Shown: positions 35,270-43,445, numbered from the stretch's first letter. The stretch is DNA of 53,775 nt from an uncultured Alphaproteobacteria bacterium (GCA_902620285.1 CACNHT010000008.1:1-53775), one strand, 5' to 3'. Program-made: numbers and translations. Notes: a model not told the origin generated them from the sequence alone.

Positions 35270-35902
35270 TTAGATCGCAGTTTTAAAATAAATATATTTT
35301 TTAAATTCCTCTTTTAAGTCGATGCTAACTCTTGCATGTACTTTACCTTGTTTTCCTTGAAAAGATTGTTTTTCTGTAACTGGAAACACCCCTTCATGCC
35401 AAATATTTGGATGAATATACAAACCTTTTGATCCGTCACAATAAAATGCTTTAAAATGTTCTGGTTCAATGTCGTCTGTCGGTAAGGCTAAAGGACAAAT
35501 AAATGGTTTATTTTCTGTAGGAAAGAAAAGCTGACCTCCATCAGGATGATAATTTGCGTGCCATAAAAAAATTTTTGTTGGATCTGTATATTTATCTTTT
35601 TGTAATTTTTGATCAGGATTATTGGCATAACCCAGTATATATTTTCCATCTACTTCATAATCGCTCTTATGTTGAACAGCATTATTTTGCCCATAAAGCA
35701 CGTCACCTTGCCACCAGGTATCAAAAGAACCTTCGGTAGTTCCACCTTCATTACCAGTTCCCTCTTCTATGTCGCGCCATCCTTGTTTTGGCCAAGTAAC
35801 AATTTCAATATCACTATTTTCAAAACTATCGATTAAATACCCATATCCTTTAAGATTTTCATTTGTTGCTTTAACTAATGGTATTTCAATTTCTTTTGTC
35901 AT
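35270..35902 (-). CDS. Cupin-fold protein resembling ureidoglycolate lyase
   Basis: A 210-residue cytoplasmic protein. Likely cupin motifs are WHANYHPDGGQLFFP near residues 109-123 and YIHPNIWHEGVFPV near 161-174, close to the pattern of ureidoglycolate lyase (AllA family). No other allantoin genes are present. It sits 7 bases after phnW and 20 bases before the phosphodiesterase, so it is probably part of phosphonate catabolism. The several His residues could bind a metal. I do not assign a reaction. Confidence 0.6.
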   Translation of the reverse strand: MTKEIEIPLVKATNENLKGYGYLIDSFENSDIEIVTWPKQGWRDIEEGTGNEGGTTEGSFDTWWQGDVLYGQNNAVQHKSDYEVDGKYILGYANNPDQKLQKDKYTDPTKIFLWHANYHPDGGQLFFPTENKPFICPLALPTDDIEPEHFKAFYCDGSKGLYIHPNIWHEGVFPVTEKQSFQGKQGKVHARVSIDLKEEFKKYIYFKTAI

Positions 35903-35909
35903 TGTTTTG

Positions 35910-37007
35910 TTAGTTTAAAGTTAGTCCCAACTCAGTAACAACTTCTTTTACAGCTTTTATTGTATCTATCATGTCTTGTTCATTTAAATTACCAATACAC
36001 CCAATTCTAAAAGTTTCTGCCACTGTTAGTTTTCCTGGATAAATTAAAAAATCTTTTTCACTAAGAGCATTATAAAATTTCTCAAAGTTAAATTTAGGAT
36101 CATTAGGTTGTTTAAACGTAATAATAATTGGTGCTTGCAAATTATCAGGAAGTAGTTGCTCAAATCCCAACTCTTTCATTCCATTACAAATAATTTGACA
36201 ATTTTTTTTATATCTTTTACCTCTTCCCTCTATCCCACCTTGTTGTTTATGTTCCTCAATCGCTTGATTGAATGCAGCCAATACGTGTGTAGGAGGTGTA
36301 AATCGCCATTGTTTATTTTTTTCCATTGCTTGCCATTGATCATATAAGTCTAGACTTAGTGAGTGACTATTGCCTTTTGCATTTTGAATAACTTTATTTT
36401 TAACAAGAATGAAACCAACACCTGGCACACCTTCTAAGCATTTGTTTGATGAAGCGGCTACAGCATCAAAAGTAATTATTTTAGAACTTAAGGGTAATGC
36501 ACCAAAGGCACTCATTGCATCGATGAATAACGATAAATTTTTCCCTTCAACCAATTTTGCAATGTCTTCAATAGGATTTAAAATACCTGATGTTGTTTCA
36601 CAATATACGGCAAAGACGTGTGTTAAGTTGTTGCTATCAATTAACTCTTCAATTTTATTGATGTCATGAACTTCATGTTCAGCAACTTCATATTCAATAA
36701 AATCTCTCCCTAAATATGTGCACATTTTTTTCATTCTTTGTCCGTAAGCACCATTGATCAGAATCAGAATTTTAGAATCTTTTTGAGTAAGAGAGCTCAC
36801 CATCGACTCTACAGCAAAAGTTCCACTTCCCTGCATTGGAACACATTGATATTTATCTTCACCATCTATTAATTTAACAAGGGAATCTCTAATTGATGCA
36901 TTGAGATCAATAAATTTTGTATCTCTCGAACCCCAATCATGAAGCATAGCCTCTTTTGTTGACATCGATGTCGTGAGAGGCCCAGGGGTTAATAATTTTT
37001 TATCCAT
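35910..37007 (-). CDS. phnW: 2-aminoethylphosphonate-pyruvate transaminase
   Basis: A 365-residue fold-type I PLP enzyme that converts 2-aminoethylphosphonate plus pyruvate to phosphonoacetaldehyde plus alanine. The N-terminal LLTPGPLTTS..TKEAMLHDWGSRD is diagnostic. Asp163 (FIDAMSAFGA) and the PLP Lys189 (SSNKCLEGVPG) are in place, and the C-terminal FRIGCIGNL contains the carboxylate-binding Arg. It heads a minus-strand operon with the cupin and phosphodiesterase and is divergent from phnZ. Its product feeds PhnY and PhnA upstream. No phosphonatase (phnX) is seen, so the phosphonoacetate branch must be used. Confidence 0.93.
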   Translation of the reverse strand: MDKKLLTPGPLTTSMSTKEAMLHDWGSRDTKFIDLNASIRDSLVKLIDGEDKYQCVPMQGSGTFAVESMVSSLTQKDSKILILINGAYGQRMKKMCTYLGRDFIEYEVAEHEVHDINKIEELIDSNNLTHVFAVYCETTSGILNPIEDIAKLVEGKNLSLFIDAMSAFGALPLSSKIITFDAVAASSNKCLEGVPGVGFILVKNKVIQNAKGNSHSLSLDLYDQWQAMEKNKQWRFTPPTHVLAAFNQAIEEHKQQGGIEGRGKRYKKNCQIICNGMKELGFEQLLPDNLQAPIIITFKQPNDPKFNFEKFYNALSEKDFLIYPGKLTVAETFRIGCIGNLNEQDMIDTIKAVKEVVTELGLTLN

Positions 37008-37095
37008 TAAATATTTACTTAATAAATATTATTATAAATTTGATCAATCTTATTAAAGTTGGAATTGAATTTATTTTCTAATAAGTTAATTATAA

Positions 37096-37671
37096 ATGAG
37101 AATGGAAGAAAATATTGTAGATTATCTCTTAGATCTTTTGAAAACAAAAGGTGCTGATATTCAATATGGTAATGAGGATGTGACCCAGCTTGAGCACGCA
37201 CTCCAATGTGCTGAACTTGCTGAAAAACATAAATTACCAGGACCAACAATTGCTGCAGCATTACTGCATGATGTTGGCCACCTTATCTATGAGGACGGCG
37301 ATCCCATTCATGAAGGGAAAGATGGTCATCATGAAAATTTAGGTGCTGATTTTTTAAAAAAATATTTTGGTGAGGATGTTATTCTACCAATTAGAGCACA
37401 TGTTGACTCAAAAAGATATTTATCAAGTGTTGAAGAAGGTTATTATGATAGTCTATCAGAAGCATCGAAACTTTCGTTACAAGTTCAAGGTGGTCCTTTC
37501 ACAAAAGAAGAAGCAGATGCTTTTATAAGCAAACCTTTTATGGATGAAGCAGTAGAACTCAGAAGATTTGATGATTTAGCAAAAGTTCTAGATAAAAAAA
37601 CTCCCGATGTTGAACATTTCCGTCCCTATTTAGTAGAAGCAAGACAGTCTTTTTTAGCTAAACAAGCGTAA
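37096..37671 (+). CDS. phnZ: PhnZ-type HD-domain di-iron oxygenase
   Basis: A 191-residue HD-domain protein of the phosphonate-associated type (TIGR03276). Tyr24 and Glu27 (QYGNEDVTQLEH) coincide with the substrate-gating residues of PhnZ. Likely iron ligands are His34, the His58-Asp59 pair (ALLHDVGH), a His in DGHHENLG near residue 79, and His102 in IRAHVDSKRYL. PhnZ cleaves 2-amino-1-hydroxyethylphosphonate to glycine and phosphate. The hydroxylating partner PhnY* is not in the window. It is divergent from phnW and followed without gap by a phosphatase gene. Confidence 0.9.
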   Translation: MRMEENIVDYLLDLLKTKGADIQYGNEDVTQLEHALQCAELAEKHKLPGPTIAAALLHDVGHLIYEDGDPIHEGKDGHHENLGADFLKKYFGEDVILPIRAHVDSKRYLSSVEEGYYDSLSEASKLSLQVQGGPFTKEEADAFISKPFMDEAVELRRFDDLAKVLDKKTPDVEHFRPYLVEARQSFLAKQA

Positions 37672-38196
37672 ATGCAATTTAGCAATTATGATTTTATTGA
37701 CTCTAAGTCATTTGCAGGCAAAATTATATTAACTTCTTTCCCAGGTCTTAACTCTAATGGTTTATTTGAAGAAACAATTTTAGCAAACGAATTAGAAATA
37801 TTTAAAAATAATAATTGTAGTTCTATTACTTCTTTTGTTGAAGATAGCGAATTTGAAAAATTGTGTGATAAAACTTTGTTTGTCAAAAATATTTATGAAC
37901 ATAAATTACATTGGTACCATTTACCTATTTATGACATGGGAGCACCAGATAAAGATTTTAAATATAAATGGGAAACAACAAAAGTTTTATTAAAGAACGA
38001 ATTGATAGATGGTAAAAATATAGTCTTACATTGTCGTGGTGGAAAAGGAAGAGCTGGCACTATAGCTGCTATTTTACTTGTTGAATTTAATTATGAAAAA
38101 CAAGAAGCTATTGATCTAGTACGATCAAGAAGAAAAGGAGCTATTGAATCTAAAATACAGGAAGATTTTATTTTTTCTTATCGAGCAGTTAATTAA
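37672..38196 (+). CDS. Dual-specificity/tyrosine-type phosphatase-like protein
   Basis: A 174-residue protein with the CX5R phosphatase loop HCRGGKGRAGT (Cys121 to Arg127) and a likely general acid Asp88 (PIYDMGAPD). It begins right after the phnZ stop, so it is cotranscribed. The substrate is unknown; dephosphorylation of a small molecule or protein is possible. The link with phosphonate use is by position only. Its 3' end overlaps the convergent phosphate permease by 4 bases. Confidence 0.83.
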   Translation: MQFSNYDFIDSKSFAGKIILTSFPGLNSNGLFEETILANELEIFKNNNCSSITSFVEDSEFEKLCDKTLFVKNIYEHKLHWYHLPIYDMGAPDKDFKYKWETTKVLLKNELIDGKNIVLHCRGGKGRAGTIAAILLVEFNYEKQEAIDLVRSRRKGAIESKIQEDFIFSYRAVN

Positions 38197-39245
38197 AAAG
38201 AGACCGTTAAATTAAAAATATTTTCTAGAATAAATAAAACAATTAAAGAAATTAAAGCTGCAATTATAGGTAGCGTCATCCAACCCAAAGAAATTCTTCC
38301 TGCAATTGACCATTGAACCTCTTTTCCTCCTTTTAAAAGACCAATTCCAATTACGCCACCAACAACAGCTTGGGAACTTGATACTGGTACCAAAGGTATA
38401 GAGGGAAGATTTATAGATTGTAAAAAAGCACTTATACCCTGGGATGCAAATAAAAATAAAACAATAGAATGCGATATAACAACAATAAATGCTGCCACTG
38501 GTGTCATTTTTAAGAGATCATTACCCACGGTAAACATAACTCTTTTCGAGTAAGTAAAAACACCAACAGCTATTGCTAAACCACCCAGCAGAAATAATTG
38601 TTCTTTTGAAGAAAAGACAAATAAATTTCCAATAGTAACATCAGTAAACGGTGATATAGGTACGAAGACACCCATTACATTAGCAATATTGTTTGCGCCT
38701 AAACTATAAGCACCAAAAGCACCCGCTAAAAGTAAAGCTGTTCTTGTATACGCATCAAGTCTGAGAATATGTAACTTTCTATTGAGTATAACTCTTTTTG
38801 TAAAAGTAAATAAACCCATTGCAATAACCCCTGCAATGATAGGACAGAGTATCCATGTTCCTAAAATAGTAATTAAAACTTGAAGATTAGTTGAAGATCC
38901 CGTGTATAAATTCCAACCAACAATTGCTCCAACAATCGCTTGCGTTGTAGAAACAGGTAACCCAACTTTAGTCATTAAATAAACAGATATTCCCGCAGCC
39001 ACACATGCTGCAAAAGCACCAGGTAATGCATTAATAGCACCCAACTTACCTAAAGTTTCAGTTGTACCTGCTCCACTAATAATTGCACCTAGAATAACAA
39101 AGAAACTACAAATTATTGCTGCACTTGTGAAACTAACCATTCGTGTTCCAACTGCAGTTCCAAAAACATTTGCTGCATCATTGGCGCCAAGTGACCAACC
39201 TAAAAAAAGACCACCAAATAAAAAAATTAGAATTGTAATTTCCAT
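38193..39245 (-). CDS. pit: PiT-family inorganic phosphate transporter
   Basis: A 350-residue membrane protein with about ten helices. Duplicated PiT signatures are GANDAANVFGTAVG near residue 21-34 with VSTTQAIVGAIVGWN in the first half, and GANNIANVMGV near residue 183 with VSSSQAVVGGVIGIG in the second. It imports phosphate with cations. The DUF47 gene lies 6 bases upstream on the same strand, a standard pairing. A triple Pho-box-like array precedes the pair, suggesting use as phosphate falls, alongside the high-affinity Pst system. Confidence 0.93.
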   Translation of the reverse strand: MEITILIFLFGGLFLGWSLGANDAANVFGTAVGTRMVSFTSAAIICSFFVILGAIISGAGTTETLGKLGAINALPGAFAACVAAGISVYLMTKVGLPVSTTQAIVGAIVGWNLYTGSSTNLQVLITILGTWILCPIIAGVIAMGLFTFTKRVILNRKLHILRLDAYTRTALLLAGAFGAYSLGANNIANVMGVFVPISPFTDVTIGNLFVFSSKEQLFLLGGLAIAVGVFTYSKRVMFTVGNDLLKMTPVAAFIVVISHSIVLFLFASQGISAFLQSINLPSIPLVPVSSSQAVVGGVIGIGLLKGGKEVQWSIAGRISLGWMTLPIIAALISLIVLFILENIFNLTVSF

Positions 39246-39251
39246 TGAAAA

Positions 39252-39914
39252 TTAAACGGAACGTTTAATAGCGTAAATTTGAACCTCGTCAGCTATGTCT
39301 TCTGCTTGATCACAAATACGATCAATCTTCTCTACAAAATAACGAAGATGCATTTTTTGATCTAGAGGTAATTCAGAATCAAAAATTCTTCTTGCAAGAG
39401 AACTAAATTTTATATCAGATTCTTTTTCATAAAATGTAACTTTATGTGCATTATCTCTAACAGATTTAATATCTCTAAAAAATGATCGGACAGTCAAACA
39501 AAGTGACTCAACACAGTTTACAACTGTCTCTGTTAACTCAATTAAATCTTGGTGAAACTCTTTTGGAAAATTAGGTTTTTGAATAGAGAAGTGATAACAA
39601 TTCCCTTGGTACATTCCAATTAATTCGTCGATGTGTTCTAGAAGTCGTAACACATCACTTCTTGCATCTGGGATTAGTGTTTCTTCATAAAGAGTATGCT
39701 CAACATCTTTCGTAATTTTGTCAGCCTTACTTTCCATTTCTTTTACTTTTTCAACCATTTCCTCAAATTTACCATTGGCAGAATGATTGAGATAAGTTGG
39801 AACTATCGATTTAAATACTAAGCCCACTTCAGAGACAATATCAACAAACTCATCAATTTCTCTTTCAAGCTTTTTGGTATCACCAAATAATGATGCACTT
39901 TTTAATCCAAACAT
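39252..39914 (-). CDS. DUF47/PhoU-like accessory protein of PiT
   Basis: A 220-residue helical protein of the TIGR00153/DUF47 family (PhoU-like). Visible marks are VKEMESKADKITKDVEHTL near residue 76-94, with acidic residues on amphipathic helices, and YFVEKIDRICDQAEDIADEVQIYA near the end, as in PhoU metal-binding motifs. It probably regulates the neighbouring PiT permease at the membrane. The start ATG at 39914 lies 40 bases after the Pho-box-like array. Confidence 0.92.
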   Translation of the reverse strand: MFGLKSASLFGDTKKLEREIDEFVDIVSEVGLVFKSIVPTYLNHSANGKFEEMVEKVKEMESKADKITKDVEHTLYEETLIPDARSDVLRLLEHIDELIGMYQGNCYHFSIQKPNFPKEFHQDLIELTETVVNCVESLCLTVRSFFRDIKSVRDNAHKVTFYEKESDIKFSSLARRIFDSELPLDQKMHLRYFVEKIDRICDQAEDIADEVQIYAIKRSV

Positions 39915-39953
39915 GGAGTGCTTATAGAACTTTTCAAAAAAAAAGAAAGAAAT

Positions 39954-39982
39954 GTTAAATTTTTGTTACAATTTGATTAATA
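39954..39982 (-). promoter_or_regulatory. Triple Pho-box-like array upstream of DUF47-pit
   Basis: Reading the minus strand, the 7-mers TATTAAT (39982-39976), TTGTAAC (39971-39965) and ATTTAAC (39960-39954) are each separated by 4 bases, giving the 11-base period of PhoB boxes. The central copy fits best. No clear -10 hexamer is seen at the expected distance. Confidence 0.45.
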
Positions 39983-39989
39983 TCTTTAT

Positions 39990-40023
39990 CTTTAAGTAAA
40001 GTGTAATATTCGCAATCTATAGA
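39990..40023 (+). promoter_or_regulatory. Pho-box-like promoter of the small membrane protein-arsC pair
   Basis: CTTTAAG-TAAA-GTGTAAT (39990-40007) is followed after exactly 10 bases by TATAGA (40018-40023), the geometry of known PhoB-activated promoters such as phoA. The predicted start near 40030 would leave almost no leader before ATG 40038, so the true start may be slightly different. Confidence 0.5.
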
Positions 40024-40037
40024 ATTTAGGAGAAGAT

Positions 40038-40265
40038 ATGACAGATTTATCAATTAATAGAATTAAGTGGTTTAGCACCGCGTTAATATTATCAGGAATA
40101 TTATTAACCAATTTAAATGCCTATCCGATTAATATAATTATCCACGGCACAGGGGCTATTGGTTGGTCAATTGTTGGTTATATGACAAAAGATCGAGCTC
40201 TTCTTACAAACTTTGGTTTACAGCTTCCACTATTTATTTTTGGTTATATTTATTTGCTTTCATGA
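40038..40265 (+). CDS. Small membrane protein of unknown function
   Basis: A 75-residue protein with three hydrophobic stretches (about residues 12-30, 33-48 and 56-74). The ATG is preceded by AGGAGA, the clearest ribosome-binding site of the area, which supports it being real. Its stop overlaps the arsC start (ATGA), so the two are coupled. I do not recognise a family. Position under a Pho-box-like promoter and next to arsC suggests a part in phosphate stress or arsenic handling. Confidence 0.75.
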   Translation: MTDLSINRIKWFSTALILSGILLTNLNAYPINIIIHGTGAIGWSIVGYMTKDRALLTNFGLQLPLFIFGYIYLLS

Positions 40266-40681
40266 AAAATAAAAATATTCTTTTTATGTGTGTTGCTAAT
40301 TCAGCAAGAAGTCAAATGGCTGAAGGAATTGCAAAAAAATTATATCCTAATTGTATTATTCAAAGTGCAGGATCAGTGCCAAAAGAGGTTAATCCCAATG
40401 CTATACTGGTTATGGGTGAAATCGATATTGACATATCAAAACATTATTCAAAAGATTTTGAAAGTTTAGACAACAAATTCAGAGATGAACTAAATACCGT
40501 TTTTACGCTTTGCAAGGAAGAGGTATGTCCAGTTTTAAATTCTAAAGCTCAGATACTTTCAATTCCATTTGATGATCCTGCATCAGATCGTTTTAGTTCA
40601 AACCAATTAGATAAGTTTAGAGAAGTAAGAGATTCAATTTTTGATAAATTGAAAGAACTTAAAAATTTATTTGAGAATTAA
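40262..40681 (+). CDS. arsC: Thioredoxin-type arsenate reductase / low-molecular-weight phosphatase family
   Basis: A 139-residue protein with the P-loop CVANSAR (Cys10 to Arg16) shared by LMW tyrosine phosphatases and thioredoxin-linked ArsC. Cys84 and Cys89 (LCKEEVCP) match the redox cysteines of the ArsC branch, and DDP near the end supplies the catalytic Asp. It reduces arsenate to arsenite. ATG 40262 is chosen because it overlaps the upstream stop; a longer frame begins inside the membrane-protein gene. Arsenate enters through phosphate transporters, so phosphate-starvation control makes sense. The AqpS-like channel 4 kb away could release arsenite. Confidence 0.88.
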   Translation: MKNKNILFMCVANSARSQMAEGIAKKLYPNCIIQSAGSVPKEVNPNAILVMGEIDIDISKHYSKDFESLDNKFRDELNTVFTLCKEEVCPVLNSKAQILSIPFDDPASDRFSSNQLDKFREVRDSIFDKLKELKNLFEN

Positions 40682-40763
40682 TGAAGTTAAAAATTAATTA
40701 AATTTATAAAAACTTAATATTCTATTAACACGTCTGTAAAAAATAAAATTTAAATAGTCTTTA

Positions 40764-40811
40764 CCACTCACAATATTATTTCTTCCTGCTATGTCCAATT
40801 GTTGTGAGTGG
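40764..40811. other. Long-loop inverted repeat between arsC and ppk
   Basis: CCACTCACAA (40764-40773) and TTGTGAGTGG (40802-40811) are perfect 10-base inverted arms around a 28-base loop, with half G+C in very AT-rich DNA. It lies between two convergent genes, so a bidirectional terminator or a small structured RNA are the main options. Neither side has an immediate T-run. A Pho-box-like pair, TATTAAC-ACGT-CTGTAAA (40723-40740), precedes it on the plus strand. The rest of the 145-base spacer holds no other supported feature. Confidence 0.55.
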
Positions 40812-40826
40812 GATTAAATTCTATTT

Positions 40827-42926
40827 TCAAATTTTTAAATTAGACTTAGCTCTAGATTTGAGTTTTGCTGAACCCCTCCCAGACAAGCTTGGATTTTTGA
40901 TAAAAAAATTGTGAGAGGAAAATTTTTTCTCTTTGCTTGATATTTCTTTTTTCTGATAATTGCCATTACTTAACATTTGCCAAGAATTTGTATTATCTGT
41001 CATACTGGCAATTAAGATCTGATTTAATATTTGTTCATGTACAGTTTCATTTTCAATAGGAATAAATGTTTCAACCCGCCTATCTAGATTTCTTTGCATT
41101 AAATCGGCAGAAGAAATAAACAAGATATTTTTTCTATGAGGGAATTTATGACCATTATAAAAACAATATATTCTCGTATGTTCTAAAAAACGACCAATTA
41201 TGCTTTTAACAACTATATTTTCTGATAGATTTTCTTTACCAGGTATTAGAGAGCAAATTCCTCTTATCAACAATTCAATTTTTACATTTTTTTGAGATGC
41301 TTTATAAAATTCATCAATAATTTGTTTATCAACAAGAGCATTACACTTACATACTATTCCAGATGGTTTATTTTTTCCAGCATTTGTAATTTCATTTCTA
41401 ATTAGTTCATTTAATTTGTTTCTTGCAGTTATTGGAGAATATACTATTTTTTTTATTGTTGTTGGTTCAGAATAACTAGTTAAATAATTAAACATTTTTG
41501 CAGCATCATTTGTTAATGTTTTGTCACAGGTGAAGTAAGATAAATCCATATAAACTCTTGCATTTCTCGGGTGATAATTACCTGTTCCATAATGTGCGTA
41601 ATTTACAACAGAATTCATTTGCTTCCTTGTTACAAGTGTAATTTTTGCATGAGTTTTCATATCAATATTGCCAAAAACAACTTGCGCTCCAGCTAATTCT
41701 AATTCTTTTGCCCATTTTAAGTTACGCTCTTCATCAAAACGTGCTTGCAACTCTATAATGACAGTTACTAATTTTCCTTTTTGTGCTGCTCTAACTAAAC
41801 TTGCTTCTATTGGTGAGTCATCAGTAGTTCGATATAAAGTATGTTTTATTGATAAGACTTTTGGATCATCTGCAGCTTGATCAATAAACTGCGTCACTAC
41901 TTCAAAAGATTCAAAAGGGTGATGAATAACAATATCTTTATTTGCTATAGCTTTAAAATAATCATTTTTAAAATCTTTAATTCTTTCAGGAAATCGTACC
42001 TTAAATTTTGGAAAAAATAATTTTTTAAAATCTTTCAAAAAAATTGACTCTATACTCGAAAGATTAACGGGTATTGGCAGTTTATATGTATTTACATCCT
42101 TATAGTTAAGTTTTTTATTTATGAATTTAATTAAGTGACTAGATATACTTTCATCAAAATCAATTCTTATTACCTCTTGTCTTCTTCTCTCAAAAATAGC
42201 TTTTTGAAATACTAAAAATAAATCTTCTCCTTCACCCCCTAATTCTAATTCACTATTCCTAATTGGTCTAAAAACACCTTTATCCAAAACCCTATCACAC
42301 TGGAAAATTTCTTTTAAAGAAATAAGTAGGGCTGTCTCCATAGATACAAAACGTGTTTTTTTACCAGGTAATTTAATAAATTTTTCTAATCCCTCTGGCA
42401 CTCTTAGTATTCCATAAAAAGTTTTTTTATTATTCATTAAACGACATACTAAGGTTGTTTCTTTATTTGGTATAAAAGGAAATGGGTGAGATGGATCAAT
42501 AATAATTGGCGTTAAAACCCCCCAATTATTTTCTTCTAAATAATTTTTAATAAATGTTTTATCTTTTGTTTTCAGTGTTTTTTCTACATCTATATGGATT
42601 TTGTTTTCTGAAAGCTCTCTTAGTAAATCTATCCATATTGATTTTATATTTGAAATCATCTTCGATGTTTCTTTATCTATCAGCTTGAGTTGTTGTTGTG
42701 GTGTTAATCCATCAAAACTTTTATTTCGTGAAAATTTTTGAACATTCAATCCTGCTACTCTAACCATAAAAAATTCATCTAAATTAGAGAATGCTATTGA
42801 TAAAAATCTAACCCTTTCTAAAAGTGGAATTTTACTATCAGATGTCTGACTTAAGACTCTTTCATTGAATTTTAGCCAAGACAATTCCCTGTTTGCATAG
42901 TTATAAGCGGTATTTTTTTTTAACAT
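40827..42926 (-). CDS. ppk: Polyphosphate kinase 1
   Basis: A 699-residue enzyme that builds polyphosphate from ATP. Family marks are the N-terminal YANRELSWLKFNERVL, LLERVRFLSIAFSNLDEFFMVRV, HPFPFIPN, IHHPFESFEVV, the autophosphorylated His in MKTHAKITLV, and the second catalytic His in RFLEHTRIYCFYNG. Length matches Ppk1 (about 690). The C-terminus carries a Ser/Lys-rich tail of about 40 residues. It follows sixA on the same strand and ppx is nearby, so polyphosphate synthesis and breakdown genes cluster within the phosphorus island. Confidence 0.96.
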   Translation of the reverse strand: MLKKNTAYNYANRELSWLKFNERVLSQTSDSKIPLLERVRFLSIAFSNLDEFFMVRVAGLNVQKFSRNKSFDGLTPQQQLKLIDKETSKMISNIKSIWIDLLRELSENKIHIDVEKTLKTKDKTFIKNYLEENNWGVLTPIIIDPSHPFPFIPNKETTLVCRLMNNKKTFYGILRVPEGLEKFIKLPGKKTRFVSMETALLISLKEIFQCDRVLDKGVFRPIRNSELELGGEGEDLFLVFQKAIFERRRQEVIRIDFDESISSHLIKFINKKLNYKDVNTYKLPIPVNLSSIESIFLKDFKKLFFPKFKVRFPERIKDFKNDYFKAIANKDIVIHHPFESFEVVTQFIDQAADDPKVLSIKHTLYRTTDDSPIEASLVRAAQKGKLVTVIIELQARFDEERNLKWAKELELAGAQVVFGNIDMKTHAKITLVTRKQMNSVVNYAHYGTGNYHPRNARVYMDLSYFTCDKTLTNDAAKMFNYLTSYSEPTTIKKIVYSPITARNKLNELIRNEITNAGKNKPSGIVCKCNALVDKQIIDEFYKASQKNVKIELLIRGICSLIPGKENLSENIVVKSIIGRFLEHTRIYCFYNGHKFPHRKNILFISSADLMQRNLDRRVETFIPIENETVHEQILNQILIASMTDNTNSWQMLSNGNYQKKEISSKEKKFSSHNFFIKNPSLSGRGSAKLKSRAKSNLKI

Positions 42927-42986
42927 AATTTTTTTTTATATTTTTTAGGTATAAAAAAAACATGTTCATAAAAAATTCATATTTCT

Positions 42987-43445
42987 TTAATAATTTTTAT
43001 TTTTTGGTTTTAAAATTTTATCAATAGTCCATCTATTTTTAAAGGATAATATAGCAAAAGCACAGGTTGGAAAATGTTCAATATTTGAATTACATAAAAT
43101 ATTAATTGACTCTATCAAACTAGGGTTGTGTCCAATGATAAGAGTATTTTTTTTTAATTTTTTAATTTTGCTTACAAGTATATTTGGTGGGCATTCGTAA
43201 ATATCGTTATCAATTGTAAATTTTACTGAGCGATCAAATGAATTAGAAATTATATTATATGTGCTAGTTGTTCTTTTAGAAGGAGAACATATTATCTGAC
43301 CAATTTGAAATTTTCTTTTATCTAATATTTTAGAAAATTGTTTTGCATTTCTCATACCTCTTTTATTTAGCGGCCTATCAATGTCATCAAGTTCTAAATT
43401 ATCCCAACTAGATTTGGCGTGACGTAATAAATAGACTTGTACCAT
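42987..43445 (-). CDS. sixA: SixA-type histidine phosphatase
   Basis: A 152-residue single-domain histidine phosphatase. LLRHAKSSWDN at residues 6-16 has the catalytic RHA, the RGMRNAKQF helix follows near residue 30, and the second His is in LIIGHNPSLIE near residue 102. SixA proteins remove phosphate from phosphohistidine proteins; other small phosphorylated targets are possible. It lies 60 bases upstream of ppk on the same strand and is divergent from ppx with only 32 bases between. Confidence 0.85.
   Translation of the reverse strand: MVQVYLLRHAKSSWDNLELDDIDRPLNKRGMRNAKQFSKILDKRKFQIGQIICSPSKRTTSTYNIISNSFDRSVKFTIDNDIYECPPNILVSKIKKLKKNTLIIGHNPSLIESINILCNSNIEHFPTCAFAILSFKNRWTIDKILKPKNKNY

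Noticed and set aside
37019..37261. An open frame antisense to the start of phnZ
   Set aside because: It lies opposite a well-supported gene and its translation has no family resemblance.
40694..40798. A possible 34-codon open frame on the minus strand (TTG start) through the inverted repeat
   Set aside because: AGGA occurs only inside the frame, the start is TTG, and it reads through a hairpin; without conservation data it is not supported, though it has a non-random look (KDYLNFIFYRR).
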